This document shows positions 11,473 to 21,283 of a stretch of DNA of 64,000 nt, piece after piece (within the stretch, counting starts at the first letter, position 1; each line of letters begins with the position of its first letter). This DNA comes from Isoetes taiwanensis. Its lineage: Eukaryota > Streptophyta > Lycopodiopsida > Isoetales > Isoetaceae. The translations under genes were made by a program, and so were the position numbers. The stretch is taken from contig JAJEKV010000008.1 of NCBI GenBank assembly GCA_021234155.1, positions 17,088,006-17,152,005 on the forward strand. The letters are read 5' to 3'. The notes beneath the pieces are model-generated. The model did no database searches, was not told the origin of the DNA, and was given only the letters and a program-made list of their open reading frames with translations.

Positions 11473-12276
11473 TTATGTCTTATGATACTCAAATTGCACC
11501 ATTCCAGATTGAGCTCTGCTGCTGAAGAGATGATATGCAGAAATTATGGATGAGCCAGCAAAGGACAGCATTGCCAGATAGGTTATTATCAGAGCTGCTC
11601 CCGATTGATTACAAAATCTGTCGAAGTATGAACAAATCTTGCCCCATGCTGCTTGTTTTGATCCATGCTTTCCTAAATATGCCACCTCCGTTGATGCTGC
11701 AGCTGCTCCTAGTAATAAATAAGCTATTGCCTGCAAAAAAGAATGAGCATTCTGAGTTCTAGTTTTTAAATCACATGCATGAAAGAACATTGGTTGCTGA
11801 AATTTGGATTTTTTTTGCCTACTTGATCCAGCAGAAATATAGTCCATGACAGAGCATCTCCCCCGCCAGGGCGTTCAATCCAAATAAAACTTAATCCGCA
11901 TTGCACTAAAGCATATGCAGCTCCAATTGCCGTCGCTCCAACAAGATACCTGCATTATCATAACGTTACTAGCGGAATACAAACAAAATTTTGAGCTTTA
12001 GGTAGAGATAACTTACACAAAAGCTTTAGAGTAGTTGTATTTTGCGCTTCTTGTTATGTAGACGCCTTTAAATCCAGGAAAAGGAATAGGAATGGACTCC
12101 GTTTCTTCGGCCGTTACCATTACGGCGAGAGCTGTGACACAAAATATTATCGCAAGAAGGCGGAGTAAAAGATCCAAAATTTTGAGCTTCCGGCCACGGA
12201 TTTCTGGATCTTTAGCTACTCTTTTAGGGCTAATTGCCTGTGTTACTGGAAGCCTCACTTCGCCGTTTCCCGACAT
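11473..12276 (-). CDS. CASP-like four-helix membrane protein (3 exons)
   Basis: Predicted 214-residue protein of the CASP-like family (DUF588/PF04535), small plasma-membrane proteins related to those that form the Casparian strip membrane domain. Exons on the minus strand are 12276-12017, 11949-11823 and 11730-11473. Borders are GTAAGT, CAG, GTAGGC and TTTGCAG, and the phases join without a stop. Four hydrophobic helices are visible: near residues 36-55 (LLLRLLAIIFCVTALAVMVT, with the family arginine), 86-110 (FVYLVGATAIGAAYALVQCG), 121-144 (containing the family aspartate in LLDQAIAYLLLGAAA) and about 174-198. Both tails face the cytosol in this family. The start chosen is the ATG giving MSGNGEVRLP; an in-frame upstream ATG (12351) would add 25 residues of unlike composition. 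The gene appears intact and is the best host gene here together with the glycosyltransferase. Confidence 0.88.
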
Positions 12277-13555
12277 TTTCAAAAAAAGGAAAGAAACAAA
12301 TAAATGCAAGAATCTAAATAGGAAGCTATGCCCTGTTCTGTCTTTGCGCAAGTTATCAAGCTTTCACTTCGTATAATTGCAAAGAATCCTTCAAAACACA
12401 CACTTGTATCGAACTGTAAACTCCAATCTAAGATATGCAAGAATCAACCGCCGGAGCAAAGATTATCAGATAATACTAAAAAAATGACAAAATGCAGCGC
12501 TAAAATCTTCAAAAACAGATGCTCCAAAGCTGCGAAGTTCTCAAAGAACTGGTTAAATCGAGACTTCCTTGGAGCACTTAAATATATACTGAAATCGACT
12601 TTAAACAAACAAATTTTCCCAAAGAAATCTGAGATCTTATGCGTTGTATGAAAGTTACCAGATTAAAAAACAGGTGTAAACGCGAGGATAGAAAGCGATT
12701 TTGTGCCAGGTTATGGCAGAACAGTAGAAGGAATTCCGGCAGCAGAAATGAGGAGTTTGAACGGATTGCAGCGCCTTTCTTTCCGGCGCTAATTTGGCGG
12801 TCAACTTAGAGGCGTCTCTAAATTTGGAGTTACGTTGGCCACTCCAAGGCTGCCGCGTGTCAAGTCAAGCATGTCACACGTCACTCATTCATGGGGTTGT
12901 GTGTTGCTTTTTTGGCGTGGGTGGGGGGTGCTTTTCTCTTCAAACAAAAATCATTTCATCTCATTGTATGTGTCAAGTGCAATGTCTACCTGGCCATAAT
13001 ATGGGCACCATCTGGATGCTGCTTTTGCCCTCAATAGGATTGAATTGACTTTTACGTGACGTGGAGCGGATTCTACACATCAGAGGGCTGGCAAGAATGC
13101 CTGACCGCTCTCCATTCCACGACGTCAAGGTAAGATTTACTTGATTCTACAGGTCTCTGGAGGCGATTTGTCGGGTTCCTGCAAGTTCTTGAATCATTCT
13201 TATCAAGAATGCATATCTAAGAAACACAGAAAATAGAAGAGTAACACAAAAAACCTAGTTCTATTCAGAATGAAAACCAGTTACACAAAGGAGGCGATGC
13301 TCAAAATAGACTGACGCACCATCATGCTAAAATTAGAGAATTGCGTTCATGATACATGGACTTCGAAAATATATTTAGCTATCACAACTTGTAGATGTGC
13401 ATATTTCCAATACTCTCCCTAAGTCATGACTTTGTTATTAGCCTCCTGTATAACCAGTTTGCTTGAAACAAACAAACTGCAATTAAAACTGAAATTCAAC
13501 TTGAAATGGATACAAAGCAAGAGGATGCTTCATACCTTTAAACTAAAAATGAACT
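12277..13555. other. Upstream region of the CASP-like gene
   Basis: About 1.3 kb without a supported gene. The part next to the gene (12277-12800) probably holds its 5' untranslated region and promoter; I cannot identify a convincing TATA box. Plus-strand frames here are shadows or chance. The right part (13250-13555) is AT-rich and leads into Copia-derived sequence. Confidence 0.5.
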
Positions 13556-14806
13556 TCAACTTGAAATGGACACAAAGCAATGCTTCATACATTTAACCTG
13601 CAGTGAATACAAACCAAGAGAACTCAAGAGCTTCAGATTTTCATCATGCTCATCTTCTCGAGCCATTTGTTGTTGCCTTTTTCTTCTAAGAGGTTTTGTG
13701 AAGACGTCAGTTGTCATGAGATGAGTTTTCAAATGTTTGATTATGATTTTGCCCTCTTCCACCTTTTCTTTAGAAAAGTGAAATTGAATTTGAATAGGAC
13801 GGACGGACGGATAGACAGACAAACAGACAGAAGCACACAGCTGTTTGGTTATCATTGAAGATCAATAAGTTCTTTCTGTTCTGCTCCTATCTCCCTCAAG
13901 AGCCGCCTTAACCGCATTCTTTATATTCTAATTTATATAGGCTCACAGTCATGGGCTTCTGCTTCTTACTGGACCAACCAACTACTTTCTCTTGCAGCTT
14001 GAAACGCCAATTCATGATTTCCTAGTCAGCATTAACATATGTTCATTGTTTTTGGTGTCGCAGATGCCAAGACACATGGTAGAGTGCAGGTACCGAAGAC
14101 TACACTTCACTGTCTGGCAATGTGAAGCATGAGGATCTTCCATGAACTGACTTACAGTAATCATGCTTTCTGGTATGTCTGGACAACTGCAGACCATAAC
14201 ATGCATGAGAGATCCCACTATACTTTGATAGGGCAGAGCAAACATGTATCTTTAGACTTTGCCCTAGGTAAAAACAGGTACTCACTAGTTTGGAATGAAC
14301 CATGTGCATCTTCAATGTCCAAATACTTTTTCATTGTGGCTGAAGGATCTGAAGATGCCATCTATTAGATGGAAGCAAGATTTTAAAATGCAAGAGCAAT
14401 TTATACACAGAAGAAACAAAGCACCCTGGCTTGATACCCTGATGGCAACTCTATATAGCTAGCTCAATTTGTGGGCCAGAATCCTGTGACAAGAATGCAA
14501 CAATACGAGTCCAAATTTCTCTATCCCATCTATACAACAAAAATTTTGTTCCAAATACTTCCGATGACATGAGATGACCAGACTCATACCAAGCTGCAAT
14601 AGTGCTTATACCAGCTGATATCCATCGTCGTTGTGTCTTTGGATGAACAACAATACCTAGAGACACAATCATTCCCAAAGGTGTCTTGCAAAGGATTCCA
14701 CTAGCATGGAGTCGACAGCTGAAGACATATCTCGATATGAAAAAGAGACCTAACAGTCTCCCAAGTAGCAAGCAACCCCTTTAGAAAGGGAGAAGTGTTA
14801 GGATAT
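13556..14806 (-). pseudogene. Ty1/Copia pol fragment (RT to RNase H), decayed
   Basis: On the minus strand, 14012-14245 contains YQSIVGSLMHVMVCSCPDI and CSLRYLHSTMCLGI, the conserved segment between Copia reverse transcriptase and RNase H. 13556-13855 contains QFHFSKEKVEEGKIIIKHLK and TTDVFTKPLRRK, the typical C-terminal end of Copia RNase H. The normal RNase H core between them is missing, so the fragment is internally deleted. A GGAC/GACA microsatellite interrupts it at about 13797-13828. The plus strand at 14806 begins TGTTAGGATATG; this could be the inner edge of an LTR of the same element (TG/CA boundary), but no second LTR was found. Confidence 0.75.
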
Positions 14807-15322
14807 GATGTATATGATAATGCAAAGCCCAAGGATGGATAGGCTTAATGGTAGCCTTATGAAATGGAAGACAATGCTCTCTTGGCTTGAGGTTGATGAT
14901 GCAGTCAATTCAATCATCCTTTCAATGAGAATGCCATCGATCCGAGCTATCAAATCGGTATTCTCGAATAGGGCGAGCATGCATGCATGCATTGCATGCA
15001 TTTTTTGGGGCCCTGGTTCATTTGGGGATCGCTGTTTCTTGCAGGTTCTTCATCGACTTCTCATCGACATTTTCTCCTCTCTCAGCAGTTTCCTTTGACT
15101 CCCACCCACCTTCCCTTAATTTTGTATATTATTGTACATGTTGTTTTTTGTCGCGTGGCACGGGTGACCTGTCCCTCGCTTTTCAAGGTTGTTGTTTTCT
15201 TATCTTTGTGTTCTAGTTTGATGTGCAGGTACAGGGGGATGCACGACTCCACCTTCTTCAGGCTTCGTGGGTTTCTTTGTGGGAGTATTTTTTTTCAGCC
15301 TTACATTGTATCCAAGCCCCTT
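14807..15322. other. Possible Copia LTR remnant, and a segment shared with 62383-62462
   Basis: No gene. The block at 14933-14985 (GCCATCGATCCGAGC...GGCGAGCATGCATG) matches the reverse complement of about 62411-62458, indicating a dispersed repeat. A TGCATGCATGCA run follows at about 14979-15001. The rest (15002-15322) has open frames without features I recognise. Confidence 0.4.
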
Positions 15323-15401
15323 GCCGAGGGCTTATCACTAGGGTTTTTTCTCGAAAATCCGAAAGAGCAAAGTTTTTTAATCCCAGCGATAAGCTCTCGG
15401 C
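15323..15401 (+). mobile_element. LINE-tail hairpin, isolated copy
   Basis: GCCGAGGGCTTATC (15323-15336) pairs with GATAAGCTCTCGGC (15388-15401), a 14-bp stem with one G-U pair. Inside are GGGTTTTTTCTCGAAAATCC and TTTTTTAATCCC, the same inner module as in the LINE tails at 8588, 38811, 42660 and 56490. No microsatellite or terminal core follows, so it is either truncated or part of another element carrying the module. Confidence 0.65.
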
Positions 15402-16489
15402 AGGTACATTTAACTGACATCTGTAGAATTGTTTTGGGGTTCAGATGATATAACTGGTTTCCTTTGTTTTTTCATTGTGGATAGCTTGCAAATATGCAGC
15501 TACCCACTCTCAACCATTGTAGAATTCTACTGAGAACTAGATGTGAGCCCTAATTCGAGAATCCTCCAAATAAACTTTGATATCACCATCTTACATTAGA
15601 GGTGAAACAAATTAAAAACGGTATGATTATATAAGATTGTCTAAGGTTTTTTGTGGTATTCGTATGAAAACACCGTAAATGCTGATGGTGGCATGCTGGA
15701 TTCAAAACATAAGCATCTAGAGGTGTCCCTTTTTTTTTTTTTTTTTTTTTTGTGTGAAGAAGGGATGGCGCCTTATTGCAAATCCTTCACATGGTTTGCC
15801 ATTACTGGACTGTGCAAGTGTCAGATCATATGCTTTTTGTTGTATTGCATGTGAAATTTGCAACAGAGGGAAAAAGCAGGGGATTTGCCTGGAAGATTGC
15901 AGGGAGTGTGTATATGGAATAGGGAAAGATTCTAGGAAAAATGAGGATAAATATACAGTTTTCCTTGTTTTTCGCCATGTCTGGTTGAGGCCAAGAACTC
16001 GAAGGTTCTTTGCTGCTTCATTCTTTGAGAAGCCAAGCTTAAATACGGCCTATTGTTGCTTGTTTTTGGCAATCAGTAGAGGATTCAAGCATAAGGTTTT
16101 GGTGCATGTTCTTTTCGACTTTAAGTAGATTAATTCGTTCCTCTATTTAGGCCGATGACTCTATTATGTTCTTTCCGACCTTAAATATGTTAATCCATTC
16201 CTCCGTCTAGGACGATGACTTCGTTTAATAAGCTGTCTGTGTGATTTTTATCAGGATTGAAGCATGGATATCCTTCTATTTAATGCGGAATAGTTTGTTT
16301 AGGTTGAATGAACAACCCCTCTGAGTTTTGGAGGATTATAATTTATCATATTACCAGCCCTCCCGTTTTTTGGAGGTTAGCCGAGCTAGTGTGATGGCTT
16401 ATATTTCTGATTTGATGGGTTGTTTTTTCAGGTCGTCTCGCACCAGAGCGAACTCTTACTTTTTTAAGTCTTTAATGCCTAATTGATTC
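15402..16489. other. No supported gene; T-tract and 60-bp duplication
   Basis: There is a T-tract of about 22 bases at 15729-15751. A block of about 60 bp (TTCTTTTCGACTTTAAGTAG... and TTCTTTCCGACCTTAAATAT...) is duplicated in tandem at about 16107-16216. A plus-strand frame at 15754-16128 (124 codons, cysteine-rich centre) has no recognised family and no support from context. Confidence 0.4.
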
Positions 16490-16870
16490 TATTAGTTTCC
16501 TTTTTTCTAAGTATTTCATTTTTATTTATTGAAGGACGTCATTCGATTCATCATCGCATCATGAATACATTCTACATGTCAATGGAAGCCAATCCACTAC
16601 CATTCCTTTTTCCTAAGTATTTTATTTTATTTTTTAAGTAAAGGACGTCATTCGATTCATCATCACATCATGAATACATTATACATCACTTTATTCTACA
16701 TGTCACGTCATGTGGAAGCCAATCTACTACCATTCCTTTTTTCGAAGTATTTTATTTTTTCAATCCACTACCTAAGCATGAATACATTATACATCACTTT
16801 ATTCTACATGTCACGTGGAAGCCAATCTACTACTATTCCTTTTTTTGAAGTATTTCTTTTTTTCAATTCA
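16490..16870 (+). repeat. Tandem repeat, three to four units of about 110-130 bp
   Basis: Each unit contains CTACCATTCCTTTTTTC, a TATTTTATTTTT run, GACGTCATTCGATTCATCA, CATGAATACATTATACATC and TCTACATGTCACG...GGAAGCCAAT. Units are unequal in length because of internal deletions. The array ends directly at the Gypsy insertion site (target duplication CACAA at 16876-16880). Confidence 0.8.
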
Positions 16871-16880
16871 CTAGGCACAA

Positions 16881-18470
16881 TGTGACGTTCCAAGTATTTA
16901 TACGGTATACGTATAAATACATTGACACGTCACCCAGTATAGATACGCCACCATGGGGTATGGTAACCTAGGGGGTTGACCTGAAAGGGATTAAATTAGC
17001 TATCATTAAGGATAATAACCTATGAAAGCGCCACCTGGCCAAACTCGATTGGGAAAGTTTGGGAAAGCACCACTTGGCCAAACTCGATTGGCCAGCATGG
17101 GGATTAATAATTGGATCCATTAAGGTGGATCACCACCCCCATATCAACCATAATCGAACCAGTTGAGCGCCCAAGGAGCAGTTGAGCGCCCAAGGACTGT
17201 TGCTGACTTCCCCAAATCAATCAACAAACACTAGTCAGTCACGCCACCTAGTTACAAAGAATATGGAAGCACCCTCTACCATAATGGTTCCAAAATTAAA
17301 ACACGGGTTAGTAGTAGTTTAGCTTGTGAATTGTAGTATAGTACTTCAAGACTCTCTTTCTCGATTGCCTTTGTTGAGATTAACCCTTCTCCGGTAAGTA
17401 GGATTACATTTCAATTATGAATGGTGCTCTGTTAAGGAATGATTGATGTATCTATGAAGTATTTCTGGTAGCTTCCATTAAACAGGGGGTTTAAAGGGGG
17501 TAGAGACCTCTGAGCTCATATATGATAGTATGCTCCTAGATAGAGCCCCTCGTAATATTCCCATTAGATGCGGCTGCGGTACAAGAGACCACCGGGTCGT
17601 AGACGCTATGGTCCGGCTAGCACCGCAGAAGGGACACAAGTGGTGAAGTGGGGGTGGGGTCTTGCAACAACATAAAAAGGCTCCCCGAGACTCCTATAGT
17701 GGGCTAGGGCCTGATAGCCGGTCACGTAGAGGACCGGTATGGGTCCGACACTCCGGGTGTAGAGGTGTGATCCGTATGGAGCATCTTGCACTTTGAGTAG
17801 ATTTAGGGTGAGTAAGTTGGGTACGGATGCGGGTCGCTGATGCGCATGTATTCTCTAGCTCACCCATGGAACCATCGTGGATTCTAGAAGGGGACGCTTC
17901 CCCGACCTACCCCATCGACCGGGCGCCATGAACCCCGGAGTAGGCTCAAAAGGGTGATACCTTGAGTTCTGCGTCTCCTGGAGGCTATAGCGAAGCCATA
18001 GCGTGGATCGACCCATCCGCAAAGTGTGCACAGGGAGGGGCGGATGAAGTGGACAACCCTAGCCATGTTCTATGCCGGCCTAACGCCAAAGTTATACCTC
18101 TGCCTCACTGATCTCTTGAGATCGAGCCGCCGGTCCATCCTCACAGAGTCCGAACGGGGGTAGAACCCGGGGTTCATGGTGTTTTCTTAGGTTTAGATGC
18201 ATATTCTTTATCGCTGGTATTTGATGGATCGCCACCCTTCGCGGGTGGTTATTTATATATATTTAGGCCGCGGTGCTAACCCTTGTATTCATGCTTCCGC
18301 GTGTTAGGAGCCCATGGAAGTGGGCGAATGACACCTCCATGTCCTTCACTTTCGAGCATCTCTACGATGGCCCTGTCACGGAGGGGCCCCGCCTCATGGC
18401 GAGATGGTTGCCATGGGAGGGAAGTCCCGTGATGTATACCCACGGGTCGATATATTCGGGGCCGCCAGCA
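16881..18470 (+). repeat. 5' LTR of the giant Gypsy element
   Basis: 1590 bp, beginning TGTGACGTTCCAAG and ending GCCGCCAGCA. A TATA-like CATAAAAAGG occurs near 17671-17680, in the same relative place as in the other two LTR copies. The block beginning TGTGACG carries the short inverted motif ATACGGTATACGTAT (16910-16924), also visible in the left copy. Confidence 0.88.
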
Positions 18471-18486
18471 GTAGTCAGAGGCCGGA
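18471..18486 (+). other. Candidate primer binding site (initiator Met tRNA type)
   Basis: Directly after the 5' LTR the sequence reads GTAGTCAGAGGCC. This is similar to the plant Gypsy primer site TGGTATCAGAGCC but with several changes. Position supports the call; the match is imperfect. Confidence 0.45.
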
Positions 18487-19238
18487 TTTCGATTGCTCGA
18501 ATCATAGCACCCACCAAACCCTAAGTCGTTAATTCGGTAGTTAGGTAGTAGCTAATCTAGAGTGATTGTTTAGCTCTTTGATGTTTGGTCCTGTGCTAGG
18601 TTGATGTAGTAGGGTGTAAGTCTTAATAAGTTTAGGGCAACTGGAGACCCCAAGTTTGGAGGGGTTATAAATTTTGTAGGTAGTTCAAATGAAGGAGAAA
18701 GTGGTTCCATTGGATCTATGTACCCCAAATACCCTAGGACAGTCATCGCTGGCGGAAAAATGGTTACAGGAAGGCCCGAAAGTCAACCCGGGCGCCACTT
18801 GCTTTTTGTCGCCTTGCAGTCGCGGTGGGAGAGCCTAAAATGCTGTCGGCGCCCGACCGGCATCGTCATGAGTCAACCCAGGCCCGAAGTCAAGCTTCCG
18901 CCGCTTTGCCTTCGTCGACTTCGGCCGCGGTGGGAGGCGCCAGAGAATGCCGTCCTACCGACCGATTTTTCCGCGTATTCCCGCCGTATAAATATTTTAT
19001 AATAAAAAAATAAAAAGTTAATAAGAAAAATTTTAAAATTTTTAAAAGTTAGCCGGCCGTTAAAGTTATTATCTCCGCCTTGCCTTCAAACCTCGCCGGA
19101 TCCAAGCGCCGCCATAGTCTTCGGACTTGACCTCGCTTTCTTCGCCCTAGTTCTTCGCTAACCCTAGCGCCTACACTACCGCTTCCCTAGCAGCAAGAGC
19201 CCTACCGCCTGTTCCCCTAGACCTCAGCGCCATAAACC
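18487..19238 (+). promoter_or_regulatory. Leader of the Gypsy element with an internal promoter-like region
   Basis: No frame is supported. Two imperfect GC-rich copies of about 115 bp lie in tandem (about 18772-18880 and 18883-18962), each with GCCCGAA(A)GTCAA, a CGCGGTGGGAG block and GACCG at the end. They are followed by CCGCCGTATAAATATT (18981-18996), a good plant TATA box, and an AT-rich stretch. The C-rich segment up to the ATG at 19239 resembles a plant 5' untranslated leader. This would be an unusual internal promoter for an LTR element and may have come with the accessory frame downstream. Confidence 0.4.
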
Positions 19239-19734
19239 ATGGCCAACACCAAGAGCACTGTGGACCCAACTACCCTCACCATAGCCGAGGTTTATGCTTT
19301 GATCGCCTGGAGATATGGCTCACGACCACCCCGCCTTCATTGACATACTTTTGGACGAGTTGGTAAACCGATTCGAGAACAACGATAGGATCCCCTATCC
19401 AATCTACCATTTCTCGGAGCCGTTCTTGGTCAGATTGAACCTTCGCCAGCTTCCTTACACCATGGCCGAACAACCTGACTTGGTCATGATGTTAATAAAG
19501 TTTTATCCTCCCGAATGTGAAGGCCACACCGAGGAGGAGGACATACGGAAGAAGGCCGACCGTATTAGAAACTTGGCCAGGGAGGATGACCAAAGGGAGA
19601 TAGAGCGAGCCGATACGGCGGCTCGAGGAAGGGAGTACCGGTATCTTGGAGATGGAGTCGCCGCTATTGATGGTCGCCATCAACTTCCCTCAGACAATGG
19701 CATGAAGCTTCCCGCAGCTTCATGTGGGGAATAA
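19239..19734 (+). pseudogene. Accessory frame A, N-terminal part (unknown domain, then charged helix)
   Basis: The ATG at 19239 opens MANTKSTVDPTT... and after about 24 codons a single frameshift leads into the long frame 19315-19734. That frame starts with a folded-looking part (DHPAFIDILLDELVNRFEN, then FSEPFLVRLNLRQLP). A strongly charged region rich in E, R, K and D follows (EEEDIRKKADRIRNLAR, then REIERADTAARGRE), likely helical. I do not recognise the domain. It probably continues, through further frameshifts, to the histone H3-like segment ending at 20489: no separate start is evident between them. The MANTKST start resembles the MARTKQT start of histone H3, which may be chance. Confidence 0.5.
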
Positions 19735-20199
19735 TCCCCGATATCAGGCCTCGATTACTTAACGACGATCCGCATTGACATGAATCGTAAGACCCGACCG
19801 ATACCATCCAACTCCTTCACGCAGTTGCAGCACAACAAGATGCATTAGGTTGAAGAAGACCTTAGAGAGCCCGTGAGTTCCTGAAGAACAGAGAGGATCC
19901 AAAGGGAGAAAGAGGAGAAGGCCCTGCAAGAGCAGCCCACCAGCCAGGGGAAGGGGATCGGGAGGGGCAGGCCCAACCCCAACAGAAAGCATACGACCGT
20001 GGAAGCACCGTGAGGAAGTTCAGAGTCCGGAAAGTCCTAATAAGACAAGGAAAAGCCGAGGGACTTCTGGGGCTTTTGGGAAGAACGCGAGCTCCAGTCG
20101 GAGGCGTGAGCGGGTGGATGCTTCCCCGTTGTTGGGGCCAAGACGGCATTCTCACGACAGAGGGGCCGCCTCTCAACCCTCGCCCCACAACCAAAACCC
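19735..20199 (+). pseudogene. Accessory frame A, basic linker
   Basis: Frames shift several times. The best reading is rich in K, R, S, G and P (KGRKRRRPCKSS, GRGRPNPNRK, NKTRKSRGTSGAFGKNASS), the composition of a disordered, DNA-binding or nuclear-localising tail. It leads without an obvious stop or start signal into the histone-like segment. Indels make the exact frame uncertain. Confidence 0.4.
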
Positions 20200-20489
20200 C
20201 ACCGGCACCGACCCCAAGATCGCCGCCCCGCCGGAGATCCGTAAGTTTCAAAGTCCACGCAACTCCGATACTAAGCTCCCCTTCGAGGTTGGTTCTGGAG
20301 ATCGCCCAAGAGTTCAAAACCGACCTCCGCTTCCATTTTTGCCATCTTGGCACTCCAAGAGGCTCATGGAGGCCTATCTGGTGGCACTCTTTGGTGATGC
20401 CAATCTTTGCGCCGATCCACGCAAAGAGGGTCACCATAATGCCTAAGGATTTAGCCCTCGCCCGCATGATTCGGGGGAAGCATCCTTAG
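20200..20489 (+). pseudogene. Histone H3-fold segment carried by the Gypsy element
   Basis: Across two to four small frameshifts, this stretch reads through histone H3 from about residue 37 to the C-terminus in the right order. Pieces are KPHRHRP (20199-20219), EIRKFQ, KLPFE, LVLEIAQEFKTDLRF (20288-20332), AILALQEA (20340-20363), EAYLVALFGDANLCA (20367-20411) and IHAKRVTIMPKDLALARMIR, ending KHP-stop at 20489. These are the alpha-N, alpha-1, alpha-2 and alpha-3 helices and both loops of the H3 histone fold. LALQEA and the MPKD loop are closer to canonical H3 or H3.3 than to CENH3, while RMIRGKHP replaces the usual RRIRGERA end. Normal H3 tail motifs around K4, K9 and K27 are not recognisable. 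It lies between 5' LTR and gag, in the same orientation. Whether it is part of the element in other copies cannot be seen here. Confidence 0.85.
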
Positions 20490-20692
20490 CACTTTTTGCA
20501 GGTTTTCACATTGTAAATATTTTTTTTGATATTTAATAAAAACTTTTTATTTTGTATTAAAAACCTTTTATCTTGTATTAAGTACCTAAAATGCCGACGC
20601 CAAAGATAAATAAAAGGGGTTAAAAATGATCTTCAAAGTTTCATTTCATTTGCTATATCTGTTTTTCTTCCTTCCTCCTTCCTTCCAGCGCC
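20490..20692 (+). promoter_or_regulatory. Spacer with polyadenylation-like and splice-acceptor-like signals
   Basis: After the H3-like stop comes an AT-rich stretch with TTTAATAAAAAC (near 20530-20541) and TTGTATTA repeats, as in plant 3' ends. A pyrimidine tract TTTTTCTTCCTTCCTCCTTC and TTCCAG then sit directly before the ATG at 20693. Together they look like the 3' end of one unit and a splice acceptor in front of the next, so frames A and B may be expressed separately or by splicing. Confidence 0.4.
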
Positions 20693-21283
20693 ATGACAGC
20701 CACCGACCTACTTGCATGGTACCAAGATGGAGAGCATTGGGATCCGCAAGTGCCCTTCGACCTGTTACGGCCCTTGCTATGTCAGCGCCTTGATCTCATC
20801 ACTAATATGCAGTGGCACCCAGACTATGCCGGATTCCTAGAGTTTTACACAGAGGAGATGCTTCTTTTGTGTATTCCTCTTGGGGATCCTCCCCAGTTGT
20901 ATCTAGAACGGGATGTGGTCCGGGATATGCTAGGGGGTGACACCCACGCGTATGATGTGCTGAAAGGAAAGCTTAGATGCGACAAGCACCTGCCCGTTGT
21001 GCAACATCAAGGGCGACAATATCTTGAAGTTGCCTTTGCCCTAGCCATCCTCATGGATCAATACGTTGAGGATGAGACTTTGCCGGCAGAGAAAGGAAAA
21101 CTTCCTGAATCTTCCGAGGAGGGAGAAGATGAACATATAGGTATGGGTGACTTCGCCCGTTGGAAGCAGTTGGCGAGGAGATGCCACTCACGAACAAGTC
21201 AAGACGCTTGTCGTGGGCTAGACGCCCTTCCAGTTGTGTATCACCAAGGGCAAGAATATCTTCTCTTGGATGATATCATCTGA
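20693..21283 (+). CDS. Accessory frame B, intact 196-residue protein of unknown function
   Basis: This is the longest undamaged frame in the giant element, from ATG at 20693 to TGA at 21283. The first half is hydrophobic-aromatic (LLAWYQDGEHWDPQVPFDLL, WHPDYAGFLEFY, LLLCIPLGDPPQLYLERDVV). A motif occurs twice: LPVVQHQGRQYLEVAFA (about residues 101-117) and LPVVYHQGQEYLLLDDI (about 179-195). They are separated by an acidic segment (ESSEEGEDEHIGMG). This looks like an internally duplicated small domain, not gag or pol. No signal peptide or membrane helix is evident. The frame probably once continued past 21283 (open fragments to 22060). It stays open while its neighbours are frame-shifted, which may mean later decay or chance. 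I do not recognise the family. Confidence 0.55.
   Translation: MTATDLLAWYQDGEHWDPQVPFDLLRPLLCQRLDLITNMQWHPDYAGFLEFYTEEMLLLCIPLGDPPQLYLERDVVRDMLGGDTHAYDVLKGKLRCDKHLPVVQHQGRQYLEVAFALAILMDQYVEDETLPAEKGKLPESSEEGEDEHIGMGDFARWKQLARRCHSRTSQDACRGLDALPVVYHQGQEYLLLDDII

Noticed and set aside
12092-12651. Plus-strand frames over and beside the CASP-like first exon
   Set aside because: Antisense shadow of the membrane protein exon and low-complexity flank; no family features.
15733-15751. T-tract as the reverse of a poly(A) retroposon tail
   Set aside because: No target duplication or element body could be defined around it.
19239-19262. MANTKST at the start of accessory frame A as a histone H3 N-terminus (MARTKQT)
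   Set aside because: The similarity covers about seven residues and what follows is not an H3 tail; noted but not used as evidence.
20037-20467. Minus-strand frame of 201 codons (19862-20467) opposite the H3-like segment
   Set aside because: The plus strand has specific histone H3 matches; the antisense frame is open because of composition.
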